A stretch of DNA of 58,292 nt from Leeuwenhoekiella nanhaiensis (GCF_002744755.1 NZ_KZ319301.1:1-58292); one strand, 5' to 3'. Positions 1 through 7,790 are shown, numbered from the stretch's first letter. Numbers and translations: made by a program. The notes: generated from the letters alone by a model not told the origin.

Positions 1-30
1 TTTAGTTACACACTTTATGAGATAGTGCTT
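1..30. repeat. Left copy of the contig-terminal inverted repeat
   Basis: These 30 bases are the exact reverse complement of positions 58262-58291. Identity stops abruptly on the inner side at both ends, so the shared unit is the tip of an element lying outside the window. The GTGTAA-containing tip resembles, from memory, the terminal repeats of IS256-family insertion sequences. The assembly probably stopped where two copies of one IS could not be resolved. Naming the IS family is inference; the inverted identity is directly visible. Confidence 0.85.
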
Positions 31-78
31 AAAAGTTATGAGGTTTGTGTCACGATTATCGTTTTTGCGCACAGTTTT

Positions 79-681
79 TTATTCAATTCCGTTTGATGTG
101 TCTAAAAAGTATTCTGTCAGATTTTTATATTCAATTTCTCCTGGAATCCAACTCGCAAATTTCCAGTATTTCCACGTATCATTTTCTTCAATTGGCGGGA
201 TTAAAAGAAACCACTGTTCTTCTTGCTTTCCTGCAACAATTATGCTTTGGTTTAATTTTTTTCCTATTTCATCGTTACCAGTTTTTATCCAAATTTGAAT
301 TGTTTCTGGATCAAAAACTCTTAAATATTGAATCTCACGTACTTTTTCAAAACTCGGTTCAACTGCGTCATTATAAGTCGGATATCCGTTCGCTATTTTG
401 AGAAATTCTTTGTAATCAGCAGGTAATTTAATCCCAAGCCTTGATTCAGTTTCCTCAATTTCTTTCTGGGTTGCTGGAAGATTGCCAATCCAATTATTTT
501 TTATTTGATCGGTAGTAAAATAATTATTGTCTCTCGTGGTCAATGACTTTTGGAATAAGTCAGTCAGTACTTTTTTCATTTCAGTTGTTTGATTTGAGGT
601 CTGTTTTTCCAAATTCTTTGAAGCCCCACAAGACAGTAAAAAAAATAGTATTCCAAAAGTTAGTTTGTTATTTGCGGTCAT
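79..681 (-). CDS. SUKH (SMI1/KNR4)-like lipoprotein
   Basis: A 200-residue protein. An N-terminal hydrophobic stretch ends in a lipobox (LLSC, Cys18), so it should be a lipoprotein. From about residue 68 it carries a SUKH-type pattern: an alternating Glu-rich helix followed by LGIKLPADYKEFL and an IANG turn, as in the SMI1/KNR4 superfamily. Most SUKH members are immunity proteins of polymorphic toxins, and a lipid-anchored one is less common. No partner toxin lies inside the window. ATG at 681 is preferred over an in-frame TTG at 699 because it gives a compact signal peptide. It is the last gene of the minus-strand accessory array before the contig end. Confidence 0.7.
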   Translation of the reverse strand: MTANNKLTFGILFFLLSCGASKNLEKQTSNQTTEMKKVLTDLFQKSLTTRDNNYFTTDQIKNNWIGNLPATQKEIEETESRLGIKLPADYKEFLKIANGYPTYNDAVEPSFEKVREIQYLRVFDPETIQIWIKTGNDEIGKKLNQSIIVAGKQEEQWFLLIPPIEENDTWKYWKFASWIPGEIEYKNLTEYFLDTSNGIE

Positions 682-699
682 TTTTAAAATTGTAAACAA

Positions 700-836
700 T
701 GCTCTCGTATAATCATCAATTACGTGTTTGAAATTAATACTTTTCGGCTAAGTACAGAAGTTAGGAATTCTAAATGGATTGTGACCTAGTTAGCCGAAGC
801 CTCAGGACGCCGCAATTGCGGTCATACGTTATTTTG
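700..836 (-). repeat. Palindromic array spacer A
   Basis: This spacer fills the gap between two accessory genes. Positions 757-826 are a 70-nt core that aligns without gaps to 1457-1526 and 54489-54558; I count 52 of 70 matches to the 54.5-kb copy. The outer arms 706-724 and 811-828 are largely complementary (CGTATAATC against GGTCATACG in part). The core holds a GAAGCCTC hairpin loop flanked by GC-rich arms. It reaches close to both neighbouring genes. Confidence 0.75.
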
Positions 837-1388
837 CTATGTTATTTTCTTCACAAGCTTTTCATAATCGTATTTTCGCTTTTTCTTTCGCTTTTGTCCT
901 TTTATATAGCCTTTTACTTTGTTCGTTTCAGGTAAGAATTCTAACCATTTTTCTGAACATCCACCAATCGCATAATCATTTTCATCTTCATTAGGTTGGC
1001 TATATTCAGTTTTACGACTCTTGTAAATACCAAAAATATAGATTCGGTCAATTTCGAAAAGATGAATACTTTCTCGACAATCAACACCATCACTCCCGTA
1101 AATTTCAAAAATTCTCCTTTCTTCTTTTCCTTTTATTAACTCAATAACCTCAACTCTTGTAGACTTATAATGTTCTTCATTGGTTTTGATTAAATAATCC
1201 CCAAAGCTTTCCTCATTATTAAACGTTTTTCCACTATCAAAATGCCACAATACGTCAACCACTTTGGCTTTTATTATTACTTCAGAATCTTTGGAAGATT
1301 TTATAAAGTTTCCTCCCCATTTACAACTACAAGCGAAAGTCAGACTTGAAATCGAAAATAATATTATTGTTAGAATTTGTTTTCCCAT
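837..1388 (-). CDS. Secreted CSC-type hypothetical protein
   Basis: A 183-residue protein with a clear signal peptide (about residues 1-19, ending FA) followed at once by CSCKW. A strand-rich region follows (EVIIKAKVVDV), with a late GGCSEKW motif. Secreted proteins with an N-terminal CSC after the signal peptide and this strand pattern resemble TIMP/NTR-like OB folds, but that is inference from pattern only. The C-terminus is very basic (GQKRKKKRK). The ATG at 1388 abuts the arm of spacer B; an upstream in-frame TTG at 1400 is possible. Strongly AT-rich compared with the core genes. Confidence 0.65.
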   Translation of the reverse strand: MGKQILTIILFSISSLTFACSCKWGGNFIKSSKDSEVIIKAKVVDVLWHFDSGKTFNNEESFGDYLIKTNEEHYKSTRVEVIELIKGKEERRIFEIYGSDGVDCRESIHLFEIDRIYIFGIYKSRKTEYSQPNEDENDYAIGGCSEKWLEFLPETNKVKGYIKGQKRKKKRKYDYEKLVKKIT

Positions 1389-1543
1389 AATGTAGCACAA
1401 CAGCCTTATATAATCGCAGTTAGGGGTTAATATGCGTTACTATTCGTTTTGACATAGACGTTAGCAATTCAGAGTGGATTCAGACGCAGTCTCCCGAAGT
1501 CTCGGGGGGCCGTGATTACAATTATAAATTGTTGTGCAACGTT
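1389..1543 (-). repeat. Palindromic array spacer B
   Basis: The clearest spacer of the family. The arms 1389-1402 and 1530-1543 are complementary at 12 of 14 positions (TGTTGTGC-type), so the element runs from the base next to one gene's ATG to two bases short of the other gene's stop codon. The interior holds the 70-nt core (1457-1526) with a CCCGA/TCGGG hairpin. The core matches the copy at 54489-54558 at 56 of 70 positions with no gap. Confidence 0.8.
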
Positions 1544-1545
1544 TT

Positions 1546-2166
1546 TCAATTACACGTTGATTTTAAAGTCGTTTTTCCATTTTTCACGACCATTTCATAT
1601 CCATTATCCAACATAGGTTGAAAACTTTTTCTTCCTGTAATATGCCATAATAAATGACCATAAGTGCATTTACTAATAACTCCGCTATCCAGTTCACTTT
1701 TCATTAATATTTTCAGTTCTTCCCAATATTTTTTAGGCGCGTGAACTAATAATATATATGGATTAAATTCTGGGTCAGCGAATTCTTCGTGATAATACTT
1801 TTTAATTCGATTTAAACTTGGAAAACCATACTTTTTTGTTATTTCAATCATTCTTTCGGTATGTTCAGCATCTTTTGGGTTGATATAATTCTTCCAAATT
1901 AATTTTCCGATGCTATCAGATTTAAATCGTCTTTTAGTCATTTCTTCTGTTCTTAAACTGTCAGGAAGATTTTCTATTCTGTCAGTTTCTGATTTATCAA
2001 AAGTTTTAAATATTATGTATTCACGTAGTATTTGGTCATAACCATACATAAATTCCATTTCTTCAACTAAGTCAACGATATCCTTTTGTAAAAGTGAATC
2101 TTTTACAGATTGTGAGTAAATAAAATTGGATATTAATATGCTTAAAATCAGTATTTTAAATTTCAT
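1546..2166 (-). CDS. Secreted hypothetical protein
   Basis: A 206-residue protein I do not recognise. It has a typical signal peptide (KILILSILISNFIYSQS) and then a mainly helical, charged sequence with repeated ITKKYG- and NPYILLVHAPKKYWEEL-like segments. The C-terminal TYGHLLWHITGRKSFQPM segment has two His residues close together. The ATG at 2166 gives the signal peptide directly; a TTG at 2181 is an alternative. It lies in the accessory array with the same orientation and AT-richness as its neighbours. Confidence 0.6.
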   Translation of the reverse strand: MKFKILILSILISNFIYSQSVKDSLLQKDIVDLVEEMEFMYGYDQILREYIIFKTFDKSETDRIENLPDSLRTEEMTKRRFKSDSIGKLIWKNYINPKDAEHTERMIEITKKYGFPSLNRIKKYYHEEFADPEFNPYILLVHAPKKYWEELKILMKSELDSGVISKCTYGHLLWHITGRKSFQPMLDNGYEMVVKNGKTTLKSTCN

Positions 2167-2181
2167 TCCGAGGTTTTTCAA

Positions 2182-2221
2182 TTTGTGGTAACGTTTTATA
2201 CACGTTTTCAGCCACTGGGCT
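2182..2221 (-). repeat. Short spacer C, core missing
   Basis: Only 40 bp separate two array genes here. The sequence keeps end-like motifs of the other spacers (AACGTGTATAAAACGTTACC on the minus strand) but has none of the interior hairpin core. It looks like left and right spacer ends fused, as expected after deletion or recombination between arms. That interpretation is inference. Confidence 0.5.
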
Positions 2222-2743
2222 TTACTCCAACACGCTTTTAGTTAAAAAGGAAATCAGTTTGATTTTGGAAATATTTGTATTGCCTTTTTCTTCAAGATTA
2301 AATTCAAAAAAGTGGGCCTGATTTCCTTTTCGATATTCCGTCCTGTATAAATCGCAAAGACAAACAGTGGAAACAACATCCTCTCTGATTTCAGTTGGCT
2401 TTGTATCCTTATGTAATAATTTTCTGTTTACAAATGCTTTAATTTCGTCTTTTGACAAATCAATTTTTTCCTTTTTCCGTAACGACCGGAGTTGATTGTC
2501 ATTTCGAAACTCGTCCGGTAAATATGTAAATCTACTTGCAGTCCAATTATTCCCAGTTCTTTTTATTTCAAATAATTCTTCAAAAGCTGCTCCTCCTTCC
2601 GGATATCTCCAAACTCTTAAAATTTCATCTGGTTGAAAAAAGTCAACAACCCCCATCTCTTTTAAGTCAATTGGTATTTCTCGAGGGTTCTTATCGTCAT
2701 TCGAAGAGAAGAAAAATGCAAGTATGACAATCAAATATTTCAA
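2222..2743 (-). CDS. Hypothetical exported protein
   Basis: A 173-residue protein from a TTG start, which places a hydrophobic leader (LKYLIVILAFFFSS) at the very N-terminus. A longer reading from 2812 would run through the spacer palindrome and lacks a sensible leader, so the internal TTG is preferred. The mature part contains paired FEELFEIKRTGNNW and TVCLCDLYRTEYRKGN segments typical of small secreted beta-rich proteins. I do not recognise the family. It is in the minus-strand accessory array. Confidence 0.55.
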   Translation of the reverse strand: MKYLIVILAFFFSSNDDKNPREIPIDLKEMGVVDFFQPDEILRVWRYPEGGAAFEELFEIKRTGNNWTASRFTYLPDEFRNDNQLRSLRKKEKIDLSKDEIKAFVNRKLLHKDTKPTEIREDVVSTVCLCDLYRTEYRKGNQAHFFEFNLEEKGNTNISKIKLISFLTKSVLE

Positions 2744-2765
2744 TTTTTCAGCTTGTGGATAATGT

Positions 2766-2880
2766 CTCGTATAAAAGCAGTGCGAGCTGGCGAGTTTGAT
2801 TGTCCAGGACAATCAGGCGTTGCACGCGAGCATGGACTTTCGATTCAAGACAGGTTTGAGCATTGTTTTTATATATTGTT
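2766..2880 (-). repeat. Palindromic array spacer D
   Basis: A different interior from spacers A and B but the same plan. The outer arms 2770-2783 and 2860-2873 are complementary at 12 of 14 positions, and both exceptions can form G-U pairs. In the centre is a perfect 9-bp hairpin (TGATTGTCC, one-base loop, GGACAATCA) at 2797-2815, flanked by GC-rich CTCGC repeats. Confidence 0.7.
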
Positions 2881-2888
2881 GGTAAAAG

Positions 2889-3254
2889 TCATTTTTTCGA
2901 TTCCAGAAGTTTCGTATTCTTTTTAAAAGTATCAGAAATCAGCTGTGCTTGCTCTTTAAAATGACCTTCTTCATTATACATTTTCTCGAGGTAAGCTTTT
3001 GAGATTTGCTGATTCATACCAACTACTTTTTTAAATTTTTTTTCCGAAAAATTATGACTTTGATTGTAGTCTTTTGCCTTGCTGATATTCACTCTTAAAG
3101 TCCCGTCATAAATAAACTTTATGAGAGTTCCATCTTTAAAATAATCATTAAACACTTCTCTGGCTAGAGAATATTCTTTCATTTTCTCAAAGCCGTAATC
3201 GGCAATCAAGAAATGAAAATATTGTTCTAAATCAGGTTCAACTATTCCAGCCAT
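2889..3254 (-). CDS. Small hypothetical protein of the array
   Basis: A 121-residue, charged, probably cytoplasmic protein with no signal peptide or membrane segment. It begins MAGIVEPDLEQYFHFL and ends in a Lys-rich helix. An in-frame start at 3311 would extend it by 19 residues across the arm of spacer E and is considered less likely. I do not recognise a family. Its N-terminal LIADYGFEKMKEY pattern recalls small SUKH-neighbour immunity-like proteins, but this is too weak to assign. Confidence 0.5.
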   Translation of the reverse strand: MAGIVEPDLEQYFHFLIADYGFEKMKEYSLAREVFNDYFKDGTLIKFIYDGTLRVNISKAKDYNQSHNFSEKKFKKVVGMNQQISKAYLEKMYNEEGHFKEQAQLISDTFKKNTKLLESKK

Positions 3255-3281
3255 ATGTTTTTCTGATTTTTGCCACCGGTC

Positions 3282-3404
3282 TTGGCTATGAGTAGTTGCG
3301 TGGGTTAGCATTTAACTTTGCAAGTACACACTAAACTGAATCCCGAAGCTTCGGGACGCGAGGATTTTCAGAAGTAGGCGATTACAAGCAATTCTTATAG
3401 CCAA
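3282..3404 (-). repeat. Palindromic array spacer E
   Basis: The arms TTGGCTATG (3282-3290) and CTTATAGCCAA (3394-3404) are complementary, as are the GCAA/TTGC steps just inside them. In the interior a CCCGAAGCTTCGGG hairpin (about 3342-3355) matches the hairpin of spacers B and F. Spacer G (55151-55257) has the same GGCTATAAA / TTTATAGCC arms. Confidence 0.7.
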
Positions 3405-3420
3405 CGTTTTGGTGTTTTTT

Positions 3421-4467
3421 TTAATTTATTTCAGCCGGACCAAATTGATAATCGTAAATTATTCTATTTAGTCCAAGTTTATTAATATTTTCAACTCCAA
3501 TCTTCTTGTCTTTTATAGGGCTTCCAAATAAAGCAAGATTCGGAATTGTACTTGATTTTTCAAATTCTTTATATTGAGGAATCCTTCTTGTAGAAATTCC
3601 ATAAACCGTTGGGAATGGAATTTTCCCTGTCCTGGCTAAACTAAAAAAGGAAGGATATATAATGCCATCAAAACCTTTCTCGCTTACATAAAGACTTAAT
3701 TCTTTTGAAATTTCATAGGAATGTTTCGAAGCTAAAAACAGCATTTGTATTGATAAATCAAGACTTTCAAATTCAGTACCTTCTTCATCAATTAGCTCTG
3801 TCAAGTCTAAAAGTTTTAAAGCCTTATTCGGCTTTAGAGTTGCGACATATATTTCGTCCTCTACTGTTACTCGACATTCGTGTATACAAACTTCTAAATC
3901 TTGTGAACCATACAAAACTTGATGATTTTCACTGTCAAATCGTCCATTTCCTGGATATGGTGAACTATCATATTCATTTTCAGCAATTGGATTTTTAGGA
4001 TTAGTTCGAATTCTATAGAATAATTCGTTTTCTTTTAATAAAATTGTTGGAAACTCATTGATTATCCTGTCGAAGATTGATTTTCTTGTTTTCTTATTTT
4101 GCAAGTTTTTAAGAGGTTCAATTTCGCCAATCATCCAAAGTCTAGGACCATAATGAAAAAAGCCAACACCTAATTCCTTTTCAAATAGTTTGATATCTTT
4201 TTGTAATGATTTAGATAACTTGATGCTTGTTTTTTGATGTTCATTAAATTGAATTAGAGGGGCAGCTCCATAATCTGGTTTAAAGATACTTCCAATAACA
4301 AAAAATCTATAAGCCAAATTTTCTATTTGTTCAATGTTTAGTTTAATTCCGTTTGAGTTTGAACAATTAGTGCAGCTCTGGGAATTTTCTATTCCAATTC
4401 GCTCCGCCAAGAGTTTAAGTCCTTGGTCTGTGAAACATTCTGAACAAAGTTTATCTGTATTACTCAT
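3421..4467 (-). CDS. RES-domain protein with N-terminal Cys-rich motif
   Basis: A 348-residue protein. The N-terminus has paired CxxC motifs (Cys8/Cys11 and Cys32/Cys35), suggesting a zinc ribbon. From about residue 145 the RES pattern is visible: LFYRIR with the conserved Arg, a GNGRFD turn, VLYGSQDLEVCIHE with the conserved Glu, and GFDGIIYPS with the Ser. RES proteins include NAD-degrading toxins; longer ones with N-terminal HEPN/RES-type domains are predicted effectors of abortive infection. No Xre antitoxin gene is adjacent, although an operator-like palindrome lies upstream. It heads the left array. Confidence 0.75.
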   Translation of the reverse strand: MSNTDKLCSECFTDQGLKLLAERIGIENSQSCTNCSNSNGIKLNIEQIENLAYRFFVIGSIFKPDYGAAPLIQFNEHQKTSIKLSKSLQKDIKLFEKELGVGFFHYGPRLWMIGEIEPLKNLQNKKTRKSIFDRIINEFPTILLKENELFYRIRTNPKNPIAENEYDSSPYPGNGRFDSENHQVLYGSQDLEVCIHECRVTVEDEIYVATLKPNKALKLLDLTELIDEEGTEFESLDLSIQMLFLASKHSYEISKELSLYVSEKGFDGIIYPSFFSLARTGKIPFPTVYGISTRRIPQYKEFEKSSTIPNLALFGSPIKDKKIGVENINKLGLNRIIYDYQFGPAEIN

Positions 4468-4499
4468 CTTTTCTCAAATGACACACAACAATTAGATAA

Positions 4500-4555
4500 C
4501 AGTACATTTTGTACTGCTATATCTGTTTTATAATTCATTTACAAAGGTTTGTAAA
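4500..4555 (-). promoter_or_regulatory. Two palindromes upstream of the RES gene
   Basis: CAGTACA-TTT-TGTACTG (4500-4516) has perfect 7-bp arms, and TTTACAAA-GG-TTTGTAAA (4538-4555) has perfect 8-bp arms. Both lie within 100 bp upstream of the start at 4467, where an operator would sit. The region also carries the GTTGTGTGTCATT end motif seen at array spacers, so part of the symmetry may belong to a spacer element rather than to regulation. Confidence 0.45.
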
Positions 4556-4639
4556 CATATACTATACGATTGCGTTCTCGTAAATATACCCTTTCGAGTT
4601 GTTCGTTTTATACGGAATTCCTGATTTAAATACATTTTG

Positions 4640-4667
4640 CCGCAAACCGCAAACCGCAAACCGCAAA
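4640..4667. repeat. Four tandem copies of CCGCAAA
   Basis: Four perfect, contiguous 7-bp units sit just downstream of the M14 peptidase stop codon, at the junction between the accessory array and the conserved chromosome. The copy number is likely to vary between strains. No function is evident. Confidence 0.8.
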
Positions 4668-4675
4668 CCTTTATC

Positions 4676-7192
4676 CTACATCGCTCCAGCAAAGAAAATA
4701 CCGTTCATCAACAACTTGCTGGTACCGTACCAGAACGCTCTAAAGTTGGTGTTATCTGTAAAGACAAGCACGTCACCTCTGCCCAGGCTCTGATGTACAA
4801 AGGGGCGTGTGCCTTTTAGCGCTTCGAGGTTGATATCGCTGATGTAACCGCTGGCCAAGGGTTCTTCGGTATATAAAACCGGGTTTTTATAACTGGTTTC
4901 ATCGGCTTCGATAAACAGGGTAGTATCTCTAAAGAGGTTGATTTCATCCCGGTCATAACCAAACGCGATAGGGTGGGAGCGGTCCAGTTTGGCCTTAAAA
5001 ATGGCGCCGCCTATAACCTGCGCTCCGTTAAAATCCCCGCGTTGTTCAAAGCTGATGTTGGTGGCGGGATTTTCGGTTTCTACTTCTTTAAAATCAACGA
5101 GTCCGTTGCGTTTGATCCACCTTGCAGCGTTTTTAGAGCCAATGAGAGTTCCGCCTTGTTGAACCCAGGTTTTGAGCTTTTCGGCATCCTCGTCGGTGAG
5201 GCCACGACCCCAGGTGGAAGGCATGATAATCGTAGTATAGCGATCCAGACCAGAACGGCTGAAATTGCGGGTGTCTAATTTGGTAATCGAAATGTCAAAA
5301 CGCGTATCGAGCAAATGCCAAATCTCACCGGCATCATACGAACTGATACCTTCACCCACTAAAAGCGCAATGTGTTGCTTTTTAACCGACTCAAACTGCC
5401 GGCTTCCCAAATCAATTCCCTGCGTAGAGCCGGTTGCTACAGGATCAATGGTGAGGTGTGCGTCTTTAGCGACCCCATCCAGAAAGCTTTGCAGAGCCTC
5501 GGCATCGAGTTTTTGATTTTGCACGGGGATCATTAAAGTCCCGTAATCGTATGTTTTTCCATTAAGGGTAAAGGGCTGCATGGCCATTTTAACCCGAATA
5601 TCTTCGTTGAGTATGGTGTTTAAGGCTTTTGGCGCGTAGTAATTTCCCCATGGAATCAAATAGGCATAATTGCTTTGCCGCAAGGTAAGCGGTTGAGGCA
5701 ATGTGATGCTGTCAAGATTTTCGCCGGCAAGACCGGCCGGAGCCGCATCGCTAAAATCGAGATTAAAAGCCAGTGGAAAACTCCAGGCTGAGATGTCGTA
5801 AAATAAACTGTCTTCAAAGGTGGTGCGGGTTTCAAACATGGCTTTGAGCAAACGACTGTGCTTTTGGGTTTTTGGCACCACATAGCTGCTGTTTGTACCA
5901 AAGTTTTTTCCATCTGTTTCATAGTCGCGGGTCGGTTTGTACACCTCGATATGATGTCTTTTCAGCAATTTGGCCAGATGCGCGGCACGTGCAGGATCGT
6001 TTGTATTGCCAAAGATATACGCGTCCTTTCCGCGCTCAGCTCTTGAATTGGCGTAAAAATCACGCTGGTAATTGAGCAGTTTGGTACGCATAGCCTTTGC
6101 TGCTTCGAGGGTAGACAGGAATGCGGTAAACTGATTCCGAATCGTAAACGGAAAGCTCAGCAGTCCGTTTTCAGTTTCCTGAAGATGACCGCGTGAACTA
6201 GCCTGCTCAAAAAGAATACCGATGCTTCCGTTAATGTCGGGGAAGGTAGAACCCTTTCCGTAGTAAAAATCGTCGTAATCCTCTTCGGTGTAATACAGCG
6301 AACCAATGTTATCAAAAGCTTTGGCGTGATAGGTTCCAATCTCTGCAGTAAGCTCCTGATTAAGAGCCGGTGTAAGCGGGTGCGTACGACTTGGTATCCC
6401 GGGCTGAAAGAAAAAAGACGAACTGCTGCCCATCTCGTGATGATCGGTTAAAATGTTGGGATGCCACTGGTGAAAGGTTTCTATACGCGCCTGAGACTCG
6501 GGTAATTCTGCCGGTAACCAATCGCGGTTCAGGTCAAACCAATAGTGATTGGTACGCCCGCCGGGCCAGATCTCATCATATTCGCGGTCCTGAGGATCGG
6601 CAGTTACGGTCTGATTTTTATTGGTATTGGCCCAGTACGAAAAGCGTTGTAAACCATCCGGATTAAAAGAGGGATCAAAAAGAATAACCACATCATTAAG
6701 CAAAGACTCGATCTCAGGACCTTCGGCAGCAGCCAGATAATAGACTGCCAGTAAACCGGCGTTAGAACCACTGGCCTCATTACCGTGTATGCTCATTCCC
6801 TGATATACCACAATAGGCATAGTGGCTGTATCCAGATTTGCGCTTCCATCTTCAGTTAGCGCAGCGTGCTTCTCGCGAATGTTTTCCAGATTCTGATGAT
6901 TTTGAGGAGAGGTGATGGTGAGCAGGAGCAAAGGGCGCCCTTCAAAAGTGCTGCCGCGAAGATCAATACTTATACGGGGCGATGCTTCAGCCAGTCGCTC
7001 CATATAGCTAATAAGCTGATCGTGACTAACGTGCCATTCTCCGGGCATATAACCCAGAAGTTCCTGAGGCTTTGGTATTTCGGGGTTGTAGCTTACATTT
7101 TTTGGGAGGTAATAATCGAGGTTAAGATCTGTTACCTGTGCAGTAAGGAAACTTAAGCTGAGCAGAAAAACAAGAAGCGTAGCGTTTTTCAT
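4676..7192 (-). CDS. M14-family zinc carboxypeptidase
   Basis: An 838-residue secreted metallopeptidase with an N-terminal signal peptide (ending LTAQ). The catalytic domain occupies about residues 55-370: zinc ligands in HGNE (His136, Glu139), then NPDG (177-180), a substrate-binding Arg in FDLNRDW (219-225), a third ligand in the TDHHEMG segment (251/252), and the general-base region FEQASSRG. The long C-terminal half (about 400-838) contains a glutamine-amidotransferase-like DJ-1/ThuA-type stretch (WHLLDTRFDISITKLDT, then WVQQGGTLIGSKNAARW). Such two-part M14 proteins are common in Flavobacteriia. It is probably periplasmic or outer-membrane associated and degrades peptides. Confidence 0.88.
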   Translation of the reverse strand: MKNATLLVFLLSLSFLTAQVTDLNLDYYLPKNVSYNPEIPKPQELLGYMPGEWHVSHDQLISYMERLAEASPRISIDLRGSTFEGRPLLLLTITSPQNHQNLENIREKHAALTEDGSANLDTATMPIVVYQGMSIHGNEASGSNAGLLAVYYLAAAEGPEIESLLNDVVILFDPSFNPDGLQRFSYWANTNKNQTVTADPQDREYDEIWPGGRTNHYWFDLNRDWLPAELPESQARIETFHQWHPNILTDHHEMGSSSSFFFQPGIPSRTHPLTPALNQELTAEIGTYHAKAFDNIGSLYYTEEDYDDFYYGKGSTFPDINGSIGILFEQASSRGHLQETENGLLSFPFTIRNQFTAFLSTLEAAKAMRTKLLNYQRDFYANSRAERGKDAYIFGNTNDPARAAHLAKLLKRHHIEVYKPTRDYETDGKNFGTNSSYVVPKTQKHSRLLKAMFETRTTFEDSLFYDISAWSFPLAFNLDFSDAAPAGLAGENLDSITLPQPLTLRQSNYAYLIPWGNYYAPKALNTILNEDIRVKMAMQPFTLNGKTYDYGTLMIPVQNQKLDAEALQSFLDGVAKDAHLTIDPVATGSTQGIDLGSRQFESVKKQHIALLVGEGISSYDAGEIWHLLDTRFDISITKLDTRNFSRSGLDRYTTIIMPSTWGRGLTDEDAEKLKTWVQQGGTLIGSKNAARWIKRNGLVDFKEVETENPATNISFEQRGDFNGAQVIGGAIFKAKLDRSHPIAFGYDRDEINLFRDTTLFIEADETSYKNPVLYTEEPLASGYISDINLEALKGTRPFVHQSLGRGDVLVFTDNTNFRAFWYGTSKLLMNGIFFAGAM

Positions 7193-7309
7193 AGTTCTGT
7201 AACGGGTTTTAGGATTATTATATTCGATTTGTTTTAAAGATATTGATTTCTGTGCATAAGCACAGCCTTTGGGGGGAAAATAGCTTTTAGGTAAGAGCAG
7301 GGCATAAAA

Positions 7310-7332
7310 AAAGCCGCAGTAGTTGCGGCTTT
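7310..7332 (-). terminator. Intrinsic terminator of the PUR gene
   Basis: AAAGCCGCA / TGCGGCTTT forms a 9-bp stem with a 5-nt loop and A/T tracts on both sides. It lies 20 bp beyond the PUR stop codon, and on the minus strand the U-run follows. Confidence 0.85.
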
Positions 7333-7351
7333 AATCTAAACGTCATTTTTT

Positions 7352-7723
7352 TTAAATATCTTCAAAGCTTACGTCAGTAAAGGCTTTTGCAGGTTTTTCG
7401 GCTACCAGCTCTGCATCGTCCTCTTTGCTGTAATCGCTCTGGTGACGTTCGCTGATGACCTCTTCACCTTTCTCATCAAGGATGTAACCGGTCATTTCAT
7501 TCAGGATTTCAGAAAAGCCTTCAAAATCTTCTTTGTATAAATAGATTTTGTGCTTTTTGTAATGAAAAGACCCATCGTCATTGGTAAATTTCTTGCTTTC
7601 GGTAATGGTTAGGTAATAATCCCCTGCACGGGTAGAACGTACGTCAAAAAAATAGGTGCGGCGCCCTGCTCTTAACACTTTAGAGAATATCTCGTCATTC
7701 CCCCTCATTTCAGTATTGCTCAT
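7352..7723 (-). CDS. PUR-family DNA/RNA-binding protein (DUF3276)
   Basis: A 123-residue protein. Residues 10-70 form one PUR repeat with the recognisable RAGRRTYFFDVRST and YYLTITESKK strands, as in Borrelia BpuR and the Bacteroidota DUF3276 family, which bind single-stranded DNA or RNA. The tail is acidic (KEDDAELVAE). It is a single-gene unit with its own terminator; a regulatory role is inferred from the family only. Confidence 0.88.
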   Translation of the reverse strand: MSNTEMRGNDEIFSKVLRAGRRTYFFDVRSTRAGDYYLTITESKKFTNDDGSFHYKKHKIYLYKEDFEGFSEILNEMTGYILDEKGEEVISERHQSDYSKEDDAELVAEKPAKAFTDVSFEDI

Positions 7724-7790
7724 ATTCTTGGTTTAATTAATATGCATTACGCTGTCAAAAATGGAAAAAAATTAAATGGTGTACAAAAAA

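Noticed and set aside
3254-3311. Longer N-terminus for the hypothetical gene at 2889
   Set aside because: The extension runs over the arm of spacer E, and the internal ATG gives a normal product.
700-4467. Classical integron cassette array
   Set aside because: No integrase gene, and spacer ends do not fit the GTTRRRY/RYYYAAC boxes; kept only as a cassette-like array.
4640-4667. CRISPR array
   Set aside because: Units are 7 bp and contiguous with no spacers; no cas genes are present.
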